Assembly (NCBI GenBank): GCA_949987705.1
Contig: CATLJY010000109.1
Coordinates: 27,615-91,614 of the forward strand
Reading direction: 5' to 3'
DNA: 64,000 nt
DNA from: Thereva unica
Lineage: Eukaryota; Arthropoda; Insecta; Diptera; Therevidae
Position numbers and translations under genes: made by a program. Positions 1-10,890 of the stretch are shown here, one piece after another. Under the pieces are notes generated by a model that saw only the letters and a list, made by a program, of their open reading frames with translations, was not told where the DNA came from and ran no database searches. The stretch's first letter is position 1. Every line of letters starts with the position of its first letter.

Positions 1-16
1 CAAATTAACTAATAAT

Positions 17-157
17 AAACAATAAAGTAATTTATCTGCAACCAGATCCGGCTCGAAGGACCAATGAAACGGTGTCACCTGACCGTTGCTGAAAATAATG
101 TGGATCAGGTTCTTTTTTAATAAAAAATTTGGTTCGATCTAAATTACTTTATTGTTT
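17..157. repeat. 18-bp perfect inverted repeat flanking 105 bp
   Basis: Bases 17-34 (AAACAATAAAGTAATTTA) recur as an exact reverse complement at 140-157. The enclosed 105 bp has no coding signal. A related AACAATAAAGTAATTT string occurs at about 25659, beside tRNA-like units, so this may be the edge of a dispersed repeat. No target duplication is visible. Confidence 0.5.
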
Positions 158-912
158 CTTATTTCTTTCCTTTAAATATTTTATAAAATCCATAAATTCT
201 AAATCTTTAATTTCTATATAAGTATATATTTATCCAAATATTTTAGTTTGGGCAAATTCCCTGGTTAGTTTTTTATTATTATTTCAGAAAATAATTATTT
301 AACCTGAGGCAAATGCACTCAAGGAAAAATAATAAATCTTCCTTATTAACTTATCTATGCAATTTCTCAATTGAATAGATAAGTTACTTTAATTTTTTTA
401 TATTAAATTTTAAAATTTTAAAAATTCGACCTATTCTACCCTAACAAAGAGAAGACGGTGAATACTCGCCTTCTATATAACCCTAATCTAGACGATGTGG
501 GCAACGCCACTGCAAATTCGCGATTAAAATATGAAAAAAACTCGATGGACACTTGAATGTGGGCAATGCCACAGCTTTTACTTGCACAGATCAAAAGCCC
601 CGCACTGTGCTTGCATCGGGTTTATATTTCCCCCGGCTGTCCCCCCACCTTGCAATGATAACAGCTTTCGTCTCAATTTTTAGCTGGGCTATGCGTAAAA
701 TATGGCGACGATTTATTTCGTCGGTTATATTTTTGAATTATTTTAACTTTTAGTACTCTGGTCAGCTGTTTATTCTGACAAGAGCTTTTTTGACATTTTT
801 AGTTTTTTTTGTTTATGTAGTGCGTGAGTGCGGTGTTTTTGTTTTATTTTATATTTTTAATATTTATTTTTTTACTTTCGATTCGTGTTTTTGTGTTAAA
901 AGATTATTTATC
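158..912. other. AT-rich stretch with no recognised feature
   Basis: This stretch is AT-rich, with a T-rich right half. Only short open frames without recognisable similarity are present, so it reads as intergenic or as 5' flank of the small spliced candidate that follows. Confidence 0.4.
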
Positions 913-1327
913 ATGGTAAGTATTTTATGCTTATTAATATATGTAGTTTTGTGTTACATGTTCTATTTATTATATGGTTTTATGTTCTGGTTTGTTTACC
1001 TTTGTTTTTAATGTTTGTTATGTTGTTATTAGTGTTTTTATTATGTATATATATTTATCATGTAATTGTTTTTTTTGTTAACTATGATTACTTATGTTTT
1101 TATTTCTTTTTCCTTTTAGGTTGTACCTCAAAACTATGGGACCTTGGGACTTAGATATTGTCGCCAAATCCAGGTTATGTTTTTTGTTACTTATCTTGTT
1201 TTTTTATTAATCTCTTTTCTTTATTCTTTTTTAGCATTATTGTGCAATAAATGTTTCGGACCGAAACAACATCGGTTTAAAAACAATTTGGGAAAAAGTC
1301 GATACGAAGGATTTTATAGAAAGATGA
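913..1327 (+). CDS. Candidate 49-residue spliced micro-gene (hypothetical)
   Basis: An ATG at 913-915 is followed at once by a strong donor (GTAAGT). A T-rich 204-bp segment ends in a good acceptor (TTCCTTTTAG, 1119). The next exon, 1120-1173, is 18 codons and stays in frame. It ends at CAG|GT and is followed by a 61-bp pyrimidine-rich segment ending TTTTTTAG at 1234. The third exon, 1235-1327, reads 30 codons to a TGA. All three pieces keep one frame, and exon composition differs clearly from the T-rich introns. I do not recognise the product. It could be a fragment of a larger host gene or a transposon-derived exon set. Splicing is inferred, not shown. Confidence 0.3.
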
Positions 1328-2295
1328 AGAAAGGACAAACTTATGAATAATTAGAAAAGACCGTACAGAAGAAGAAGTAGGCTGCTCCACAGAAAAGGCT
1401 GCTGAAGAAAGAAGCGGAAAATAATCCCCAAAAGACGAGGTACCGAAGAGGACCGCATAAGAGACCAGGTCAAGGTTATAAGGACATGTTTATTTGCGTC
1501 TATTGAAAACTGGTATGTAAAAGCCCATTTAAATTTATATATATGTATATATTATTAGTGGCTGAAAAAAAGTGAAGATTTGTATAGTAATTGGTGTAAA
1601 ATACATACTCAATGTCAATGTCAATTGCGGCGAACGATCTGAAGATTATCTAGAATGACACGAAGATGGTGATTAGATATGACGGCTCCTTGCTGCTTAG
1701 GTGTTTTGGAGAATAAAATTACAACGTCACATCTTTTTGGTTATCAAGACTGTAACTTAAAATAGCAACGTTTAATTGAAAAACAATATTTTTTTGAAGT
1801 TCATTAATTTTGGATTATTCTGGATTATTGTGAGGATTATACCACCCCTGGGATAAGTCAATAAGGCGCAATTAACCGCATTTTTTTGTCCCGAAAAGGC
1901 CCTCGTGACATTGCCTTCCTACTTATTTATCATCTTCTAAGTTAATATTGTTTTATATATTCCATTATTAACACTTACACGACAAGCTGTTTTTATACAT
2001 TAGGTTTGCTTCTACACCCAAAAATTAAATATTGAACAAATTAAATATTGTATTGCAATAACTATCTTCACCTAGGTGAAGTCTTTCTTTTCCTAACACT
2101 TATACACCAGACACATTAAATATTTAGTCATGCTTTACTTTATTAATATATACTATTTCTAATTGTCGTTAATAATCATTTTGATTTTAAGTATCTATAA
2201 TTGAGTGTAATATTGTTGCTCCTTGTTATATCAATTTTTTTTTTCATTCTTGTGTTGGATATTCCGTGAGTTGGTTCCGGTAATTTGTTGTTCAA
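1328..2295. other. Non-coding stretch with no recognised feature
   Basis: No frame, repeat or terminal structure could be supported here. The right edge is the target site of the Transib element. Confidence 0.4.
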
Positions 2296-2393
2296 CATCG
2301 CACAGTGGGGCCAAACTCGGAAAAACGCGCGCATACGCATTTACGGACGCACAAATCATATTAAAATCGCTATACAAACACTTCTTTATGTTT

Positions 2394-2581
2394 TTGAGGT
2401 CGCTGATTTCGAATTTGAGGTCAAAAACGTGTTTTGAACAATTATAGGTGGCGCCACCGTCGATTTTTATATTAATTGAAGTAGAATATGCTATTTGATG
2501 TGATTATATGGGGTTTTGAGGTCGCTGAGTTTAAAATTGAGGTCAAAAACAAATTTTGAACAATTATAGGTGCGCCCACTG
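2394..2581. repeat. Two direct subterminal repeats inside the Transib end
   Basis: About 67 bp recurs at 2394-2460 and 2514-2581. Each copy contains a GAGGTCGCTGA motif, an AATTGAGG/ATTTGAGG block with TCAAAAAC, and TTTTGAACAATTATAGG. Subterminal repeats of this sort can be transposase-binding or regulatory sites, but that is inference. Similar CGCTGA...GTCAAAA wording occurs in the second Transib-type element near 40960 and 42120. Confidence 0.6.
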
Positions 2582-2860
2582 TCGAGTTCTGTTGAATTTC
2601 ATTACTCGAAGCCATTTAGTATGATAATACAGGTTTTTCAAGCTATATTGATTCTAAATTTTAAAGAAAAACAACAATATAGTAAAAATATTTTTTTTAT
2701 TTTATATCCAGTACAAGTATCTAGTACAAGACTTGCTTTATATTTCCTCCTCACTATCACTATTCTCAATCTCAGCGGAATTTTTCAGGAGACTCCTGAC
2801 AGCAAGAGGCAGTTCCTGCTTCTGTTTCTTCATTTTTGTTGATGCTCTCAAATGAGTTAT

Positions 2861-5571
2861 CTATGGATCTGATGTCATTAAAAATCGATTAAAAACATCT
2901 GTTAGAGTGTCCTTTCTTGACATTTTACGCGAAAACCTGCTCCGATAAGATTTGTACTCTTTATTGCGATGTTCAAGGGACTCTTCTGATAATGTGCCTG
3001 AAATGAACAAACATTATCTTCATTGCAGTTTCTTTTAAAAACCATTCCATTTTCAATGTATTTATTTTTTACCTATTGGCAAAATATTGTAAGATATGAT
3101 TTCTTTGCCATGCAGAAGAATTTTGTGGACGGTTGGGCTCATTGCCCAAAAGGAATACTTTTTGATAATCAGTCGAGCCGTTTCTTCAGCATTAATACCA
3201 AACTTTTCTGCGTCCAAGTCTTGGAAAATGTTGATAGCCGTCAAAATCACACCCATTCGTTCGAGAATTTTTTCATCAAATTTCAAAATTTTGGCTGACT
3301 TTTTGATATTTGCAAAAAAAATTCTAGAAGTATTTCCATCATTGCTTGAACCGAACCCTGAAAAATCAAATTTTTATTAAGAAACGAATACTTTAAAACA
3401 TATTCATATGAGAGATGAAACTGAGAAAGTACCTGCTTTAGGCATATCAACTGCCAGGTGTAATTCACGCATGAATTCTTTTTGAATGCGCTGTTTTGTT
3501 CGTTTCATTACCGATTTTTGCTTATCTGTTAATTTTGTTCCCTTTGCACGTGCACTTTTGGGTAAGTCCAATTTTTATAAAAACTTACAAAAAAATTAGG
3601 TATATGATGAATACATAAATGAATAAATAATAATGATGATCATTATTCTGATAATATCGATTACAAATAATAATAAAACTTGATTTACCGATAAGCAACA
3701 TGTAGAGCAAATTCAAATAACTTAATGCGTGCATGAAGGGGTGAAACACCATATTGGAAACAAGATTCATCGCTTATATCTTGCAAGGCGGATTTCGCAA
3801 ACTCAAGATTGTTAAGATTTGTTGGCCCTGCTTTGCAAATATAACATCTCTAAAAGGAAAAGATTAAGAGAAATTATGAATTAAATAACCTTTCGAAAGG
3901 CCTCAAATATCATTATAAATAGATGTGTAGATTTAATTTTAGGATAACACATTGTTTATCATACCGATGATGCTACATTCCCCTGCAGTACATTAATGGA
4001 TTTTCCATCAACCATTGTAATAAATAATTTGTGCTCTATAGTTACTTCAAATGGTTCCAAGATCTTAGTTGGAATCAGTCGCGCGATTTGACTCTGAACT
4101 CGTTCGTACTCTTCTTTAGCAGACTCTGAAGTTTCTGTCTCGAGGGAAATGCGGATCGGCCTGCAGTATCTTCAAAAAAGACATTTCATGTCATAATATT
4201 CGTGTTCATAATGTTATTGGAAGTATTCAAATGTAAAAATTAAACACTATACCGAGTTGATGAAGGGGTGTCATTTTTCCAAACAATTGAATAATCAGCG
4301 GTATCAATAATTCGAATCGGAACAAGAGCTGTAATTACAACTGATGCATCTGATGCCGACTGTTCTGAAAACAATTGCTTGTACTCGGATTGACCTGAAC
4401 TGCCATCAAAACCCCATTTGTAATAAATGATGAAATCTCTGTTCTGATTTTGAGGCAAACTCAGAAAAATTCTTTTTGCAGTATGATCAAGTAAACTCTG
4501 CAGATCTACTGTTGCTTCAGTTTCATTTACAACAACATTTTCCGGATAGCAATCTCTCTTTGCGCGAGCCAATTTTTTATAGTTTGGATAACCCTGCATG
4601 TCTGAAAATCGTATAATATATTTTTAAAATTTTCTTTAAAATATTAATCCGACATCAAATTTCATTATCAAACTCCCAACTATCTTTAAAATTAAAAATT
4701 TATTTTTTTAGTTATTCATCTAAAAGCAAGTTACTAACAAGTAAACGAGTGACTTGCCTACATCTGAGGTGTTCATTCTCAATCTCTTGTATTTTTCTTT
4801 CGTAAGTTCACAATCGAGGTAAATTGAGAGAGCTTTATCCTTGTTCATTTCCGCGGGGATGTTTTTGCGCTTCTCATGAGCTTTTAAACAATTTTGGACA
4901 TGATCAGGATTTTGGACTACCTCAGATAAAATTCGAGCTGCTTTCGGATTTCCCTCCGATCGCAAAGATGAACTTGCTGCAAATATCAGCTCTTTCGAAC
5001 GTTTTTGACGCAAATCTATAATTAAATATGAATTTGAATTTATTATAAACAATTTTCCATTATTTTATAATCTAAACAATTGTTTGATGTAATTTTTTTT
5101 TGGCTGAAAGAGCTAGAAAACTACGTTTTTTGGAAATTAGTTTTTAAATATTACAACCAAATATAATCATAAGTCACCTTCTGTCCTTCGTCTTTCTTGC
5201 GAGTCACTTAGCGAATCGAAATCTTTCCGTACCCCAGGATTTAAAAAAAGGGGACGCTTTTTGGCAGCTGGTTTTCTTTCGTACAAATATTGATTCAACC
5301 AATATTCGTACTTTGATTCGAAGACTTTATTTATTCGGTGACACTTGTTCCAGAAGGATTTTAGATTTTTGATGAACCATTTTACTACATTCTCTTTCAC
5401 ACAAAACCCATTTTCGACGACCCAAGTTTCAATCTCATCAATCATAGTTTTATCACTTTTCGACTTGTTGAAAAATTTTTTATAGAAAAACAACCTCCTT
5501 AAATCTGAAAACCAACATCAATTAACAACAATATAAAATAAGAAAACCATAATGCTACCTGTTTTCTCCAT
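2861..5571 (-). CDS. Transib transposase (RAG1-core related), nine exons, reading frame intact
   Basis: Exons on the minus strand are 5571-5559, 5504-5178, 5015-4758, 4601-4253, 4160-3965, 3849-3689, 3554-3433, 3357-3073 and 2997-2861. They give about 615 residues with no internal stop. The start is ATG 5571-5569 and the stop is TAG 2863-2861. The RNase-H-like DDE core is visible. The first Asp is in GFDGSSGQ (about residue 265) and the second in MVDGK (about 367), followed by a CYIC zinc-ligand pair (383-386). A PLHA...FEFALHVAYR block, an FGSSNDGNTSR block and the Glu-bearing SEESLEHRNK segment (about 575-582) come next, ending LTSDP. These blocks and their order are typical of Transib. Exon 3/4 joining is ambiguous: either a GC-AG intron (AG|GCAAGT donor) or GT-AG using the next AG at 4594, four codons shorter. 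All other introns are GT-AG. The enzyme would cut and paste the surrounding element in the nucleus. Confidence 0.93.
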
Positions 5572-6406
5572 TTTTAAGATGTTTAGTGTCAATGGATATT
5601 ATAATAATTAATAAATAAAATTAATTTAAATGAAAAATGAAACAACGCAACGTCTTCACCACTGTAGAGATTGAATTGCAATGCCCCAAAAGTCTGACGA
5701 AATCGTTAATTATGATTTATTCGGGGATTCCCCCATTTATCTCGCTAGCAGCATTTTTATTCTGGGATTCCCCCATTTATTTCGTTCGCAGCGTATACAG
5801 GGTTACCACGTTGGAATACTTTATTTTACCAGAAACAAAAAGTATGAATATTTGATTTTCGTTATTTTATAAAAAGGAAAATGTTTGGACCTCCACCAAG
5901 GCCAAACTTGCAAGTTTTTGCAGCTGGAAATTTGATGACATGTTTTTGAATGTTTGAACTTTTTTTTCGTACAAATGTCATCGTTGCACTCTACTGCACA
6001 AAAAAGTTCTGATCTTTTTAATTGTAAAAAAACATTTTTCTTTACAATAATCAGTTTAATGCAGCCAATTATATCCATGCAAATATTGGCTCATGAAACT
6101 TTGTGGGGTTATAAAGCAAAGATAGACCTTTATTTTCCTCAAAAAATCATTACCGCACATCATTGCATACAAGAGATACAGTATGTTTTCGAATTGTCAA
6201 AAATAAGAAAAAACGAAAAAAATTAAAAACTGAAGAATTGACGTTAATTTTACACATCACACCATAGTCAAATGACCTTTATGTGACAATTTCTGATCTT
6301 CATAATAACTGGTCTTAAAGAATTCGACATTAGAACCCGAAAAAATCGAAAGTGATTTTTTTACTGTATGCGCGCGTTTTGTCCAGTTTGGCCCCACTGT
6401 GCATCG

Positions 6407-6942
6407 TTTGTACAAAGCGAGGAGTATTGGCCATTACTGCGCGCTTTATTCATATCGTGAGCTCCATACATATGTACCTAAAAATAAAATAAGTTAACAT
6501 TGATTGAATTGAATGTGATCATTTGTCGTGGTTAATAAGTATCCATTGTATCGTTTGTGTTGATGATTATAGTATTATTAAATGATTATAAATACTAGAA
6601 TGTCCAGGTGTTAAAGTTTTTTTGTGGAATGGTTGAGGCGGGGGGTCTTTCCTTTTCAGGGTTTGACGAGGCTCAGGCAAGGCCCGAAGGTTGATGGAAA
6701 CGGAAGATTTACTTAGTCACAGGTAAGTGGTGAACCAACCGCGGTAAGGCCCGGCCACACACCCCACGACCCCTCCGGCGAGCTAGATAACTCCGTGTGG
6801 CCGGCGTAGGAGTTCCGGAATTTTGTTTCCTTTCTTATGTATGGTATTGGCTCCTTGGTCATGCTTTTCCGGGCTTATGGCTAAGGGGGTAATACCTCGC
6901 ATAAGTGGCGCCCACTATTTTATCGCGCCATTATGCTGTTTA
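6407..6942. other. Non-coding stretch; GC-richer patch at 6620-6830
   Basis: Nothing coding could be supported. A patch around 6640-6820 is much richer in G and C than its neighbours and contains CGGCCACACACC-type runs. It may be a fragment of a mobile element I cannot name. Confidence 0.35.
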
Positions 6943-8287
6943 CAGTGTGTGCGTACGGATGTGGTCATTTTTTCCTGCATGATATCGCGCGAACCAAAAA
7001 AGATATCGACTTCGTTGAGGTGTCGTTCGAAGCGTATTAACCGAAATATGATCTGAAAAGATTTTCATAAAATTCGGTCGAGCCGGTTTTTTGTTTAAGC
7101 GGAGTAAGTGATTTTTGTACCTGCACGATATCGCCCGAACCACGAAAGATATTGACTTACTTGAAGTGCCGTTCGAAGAATATTAGCGACAATATAATCT
7201 GAAAAGATTTTTATAATATTCGGTCGAGCGGTTTTTTGGTTTAAATGACATAAGTGATTTTTGTACCTGCACGATATCGCGCGAACTATAAAATATATGG
7301 ACTTAGTTGACGTGCCGTTCGAAGAGTATTAACCACAATATGATCTGAAAACATTTTTATAAAATTCGGTCGAACCGTTTTTTTTTTTTTTTTTGTTTAA
7401 ACGACGTTTATGATTTTTGTACCTGCACGATACCGCGCGAACTAAAAACTATATCGACTTCATTGAGGTGCCGAAAAAAGAATATTAACGAAGAACTGCT
7501 CTGAAAAAAATTTCATAATATTCGGTCGGGCCTTTTTTGTTTAAATAGAAAAACTTCGGCTAATTGTCAGAAAGACCTTAAATTGACAAGTTTTGCTAAT
7601 ATCTAATAAACTCGATGGAATGAGACCCGTTCTAAACGAAGTAATCTTTTTTGGGTTCTGCACAGCGATAGCCTTCGAACAAAACATCACTTGTCAAAAT
7701 CGGACAACCTTTCAAAATCGTGCAAAAATTTAATTAATCCTTTACAAACAGCGCGAATTTTTCAAACCTTGGATTGGCACTTTTTGACGGGGAATTGTTT
7801 TCTGCGCGTGATACAGCTTCAGGAAATTGCGGTTCGTCCCGGGATTTATGGTAGTTACCGCAAAATTTGATCTTTTTGGTCAAGTCTGACAAGTACTGAA
7901 CAGTTACAGTTTTGCTAATATCTCCGGAAAGCTTTGGAATTTCCAAATGAAGTCATTCGCTTCTCAGTTTGTCGCGCTTCAGCACGATCAATACGAATTT
8001 GAACACCCGCTTTAGTGCAGCGAACGAAATACGGAGGAAATGTTTGTTTGCTAACGTTCAGGAAAAACAAATTCTCTACAAAAATCTTGTGGATTTACTA
8101 CTATTATAGTTATTTGAACTAGCTTCTCTCGGGATTGCTTTGTCATCAGTTCTGATACTAGCCAATTTTCCACTAGTGCTAAACGTATAACTATTTTGTA
8201 AGAAGTCAGTTTGTTCCATCTTCGTTCATCATACTGGGAAGTTAATCGTGTGGACCGAAGGGGTCAAACCCACATCCCAACTAGTTT
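6943..8287 (+). repeat. Dispersed non-coding repeat, copy A, with internal 146-bp tandem units
   Basis: Four tandem units begin with CCTGCAYGATAYCGCGCGAAC-like sequence at 6974, 7120, 7266 and 7422 (spacing 146, 146 and 156 bp). They continue through TATCGACTT, GTGCCGTTCGAAG and TCTGAAAAGATTTT blocks. The right part (about 7960-8287) holds CACTAGTGCTAAACGTA and ends near CATCCCAACTAGTT. The same modules occur in reverse orientation at 23301-24146, at 25905-26195 and at 36608-37185 plus 43345-43575. No protein is encoded, so it looks like a non-autonomous element family. Full termini and superfamily are unresolved. Confidence 0.75.
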
Positions 8288-10129
8288 ACATAATAGTCAG
8301 ATAGTCACATAAAGGGTATACAAATAGCCTAAAACAAGCTCGCAAGAATACTGAATCTTACAGGGAAGGTCCCATCCCATTCCGATTAGCCGGTTTCGAC
8401 AGACTTACAGAAATACAGACATTCAGACAGACAAAATTTTACAAATATTTGGTTTTGTTTTAATATCATGTAAATTTTTACAATAATTAACTAGTGCCAC
8501 CTTTAAAATAAAAGGTTCAATTATATCATATTATACCGATGTGTTATTGTTGTAAAATATTTTTGAATTTTAAAATTAAAGCATAGATACGTTAAAAATT
8601 TCAAATAGTACTTCTCCCTGTCCCTTTTTTTCCTTAAAAAGTTGCTGGGATAGTCATAGTTTAGATATACCCAGAATCCCTCTCATCATTAGAGTAGCAA
8701 AATTCTCTTTTTAGTTCATACCATTTAAAAATCCCCGTTCCTTTAACTCAGGTTACTCGCAAAACTTTGGATTTGATCCTTCCCACGATAAAGACTAAAT
8801 TTGGTCCTCAGAAACTTTTCCAGATTCCCTATTCGGAATATTTCCTTAACCAAGTCAAAGTGTAGCACAAGGAATATAATCAAGGACAATTTTAGGGCGG
8901 GCAAATTTTCTTTCGCAAGCACGAAACGTGTACATCCACACTCTACTCCTCTTGAAATTCACATCACAACATTGTTTTTTATTCAAATATTTCTGAAGCG
9001 ATTACAAGATGCCTCCCATTCACTAAAGAAGGATGAAAAGTAAAAATAATCCCGTTAAATATTCTTAAAATTAGATTGTTTTTGAATATTAAGTTCAAGG
9101 CTTTACAATTTTTAGAAATGAATTTTCCAAATAGACGAAAATAACAAAACATACAGGGAGCGGGGCCCCCAACATAAGGAGCTTTAAATGCAAGACAGCC
9201 TGGGAAAAAATCCAGCTGAGCTCTTACATTCTGTGGAATTTCTTAAGTTCTTTAGATAAGATTCAATGTACACAATTGAATTCACGCTTGACTTCATGCA
9301 AAAACAATTTATCGGTAAGGAAGCTTCAAATCAAAACAAAACTTCGTTATAAACTTTTGGAGAATTTCACCTCGTTCTGTTGGAGCACGCCACTCTTGAA
9401 AACACTGTCTATTTTCATAAAACGAAAACACTATTACTTGTTGCCTTTACACAAATTTCATTATATGAGCAAACTGAAGCTGTTGATGCAAAAAAAAAAA
9501 AAAATACGAGAAAACGTAACCTTCTACCATGAAATAAACTATCATATGGGCAGGGTAGGAAACTTACTAATAATAATGCAATGCGAAAAGGAATGTTGTA
9601 AATTTTACTTTAATTAATTAGTTGCGTTAACGAACTCAACCTTTCATATTTTTTGTCTATCTTCAGGTCAAGCGTGAGTTGAACGACATGACGCGGACTA
9701 GTTGGTACAAAGGGTGACTCTTGAGATTGACCATGCCACAAAAAAAGTGTCAAATGCGTATACAACCTGAGGTTGTTCTCGTTAGAATTTCACTAAGTGG
9801 GTTTTGGTGGCGGCCCATCCAAGGACTGATGAAAGAGAGCCTTTTCGACCACCATCGTGAAAACTCCTTATTAGTAGATCATATTTTCTATTTTAAACTT
9901 CGAGATCTCCCAATCTCTTTTAGAAAAGGATTACAAGTGAACGATGTCTTATACTAGCCAGAGCAGGACAACTGCAGAGATAACGTTTGATAGTAATCTT
10001 ATCTTGCACGGAATCATCAGAAGGCTGCATCAACGCTGCAGTTAAGCGAAGTCTTTCTAGTGTTAGCGTATGAGGTTAAACAAATTACTTTGGAGAAGGA
10101 AGAAAGTGCATGGTGATATCACAAAGTCT
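8288..10129. other. Non-coding stretch with no recognised feature
   Basis: Short open frames occur (for example around 9276-9617 and 9721-9957) but none shows a recognisable motif, conserved structure or splice context I can support. Confidence 0.35.
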
Positions 10130-10665
10130 GCTCCCTGTTACCCCTGTCTGTCTGTCTGTTACAAATTCATCTGGTTTATCTTTGACAAGCAGTCCACGTT
10201 GCTGTAGTGGTGCCTGCTATATAAAGCTCCTATTAACCGAGTCGAACGCTTTGTTATAGTCTACGAAAGCAAGGTACAGGGAGGATCGTAATTCAGTAGA
10301 CTGCTCAACTATGATTCGCAAGGTGTTAATATGATCTATGCATGAGCGGCCCTTCCGGAATCAGGCCTGCTGCCTTCTAAGGTTCGGTCTACTGCTTCTC
10401 TTATCCTAGATAGTTGTATATGGGACAAGATTTTGCCCCCAGTAGATAATCAACAGATGCCCCTTCAGTTGTGATATATTGTTAGGCCCCGCTTTTGAAA
10501 ATTTTCTGGTATTTTGACAATGATACCTTCTGTCCAATCCTCGGGAAAAGTACAGGCGGGATGCCATCTTTTCCAGCTGCTTTAACATTGGCCATTGTAT
10601 CAATTGCGGTTACTATTCCCATTTTGGATCGGGCTCGAGTGGTGATTCTTATTGGCTGTGCATTG
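10130..10665 (-). pseudogene. RTE-like non-LTR reverse transcriptase remnant
   Basis: Read on the minus strand with frame shifts, this segment shows the RT blocks of an RTE-type retrotransposon in the right order. AAGKDGIPP is followed by PEDWTEGIIVKIP, RGICLLS, a GKILS...RIREAVDRTLRRQQAGFRKGRS block and SSLYLAFVDYNKAFDSVNR, which includes the FVDY...FDS motif A. Stops and frameshifts interrupt it, and the later YADD region is not evident. It is a 5'- and 3'-truncated dead copy; no target duplication was found. Confidence 0.75.
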
Positions 10666-10769
10666 TTGCTGTTTTCCTTAGGTGCAAGTGAACCATTCAG
10701 AGAGGCGAAGAAGCAATATCTCCATCTTTGGAGTTACTCCTCGTTGCTGCACAGCAGCCTTCCATCCGC

Positions 10770-10890
10770 AGGGTGTGAAAAGAGAAGGGTGGTCGATCTG
10801 CCGAATTGACCGGAATCGGTCAATCCGAAGAACCGAAGAAACTAGGCAAGAAACCGCATTTTTCAAAGCGGCACCGACAACAGCGAATCC
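10770..10890 (+). repeat. Repeat shared with 47740-47860
   Basis: The string from GTGTGAAAAGAGAAGG through CCGAATTGACC, AGGCAAGAAACCGCATTTTT and AAAGCGGC(A/G)CCGAC recurs near 47740-47860 in the same orientation with scattered differences. It is non-coding and lies just upstream of the RTE-like remnant, so it may belong to the same element's leading region. Confidence 0.6.

Larger units (their letters stand above)
2296..6406 (-). mobile_element. Complete Transib DNA transposon with CATCG target duplication
   Basis: The element proper is 2301-6401 (4,101 bp). Both ends start CACAGTGGGGCCAAACT. The terminal inverted repeats run about 36 bp (2301-2336 and 6366-6401) with 33 matches. The 5 bp just outside are CATCG on both sides (2296-2300 and 6402-6406), the 5-bp target duplication expected of Transib. 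CACAGTG termini are the Transib hallmark and match the V(D)J recombination-signal heptamer. The interior carries one minus-strand transposase gene and non-coding flanks. Near-identical ends, an exact target duplication and an uninterrupted spliced reading frame suggest recent insertion and possible activity. Classification is firm; activity is inference. Confidence 0.96.

Noticed and set aside
3096..3380. Plus-strand frames through the Transib transposase exons
   Set aside because: They are shadows of the minus-strand exons, which carry the recognisable catalytic blocks.
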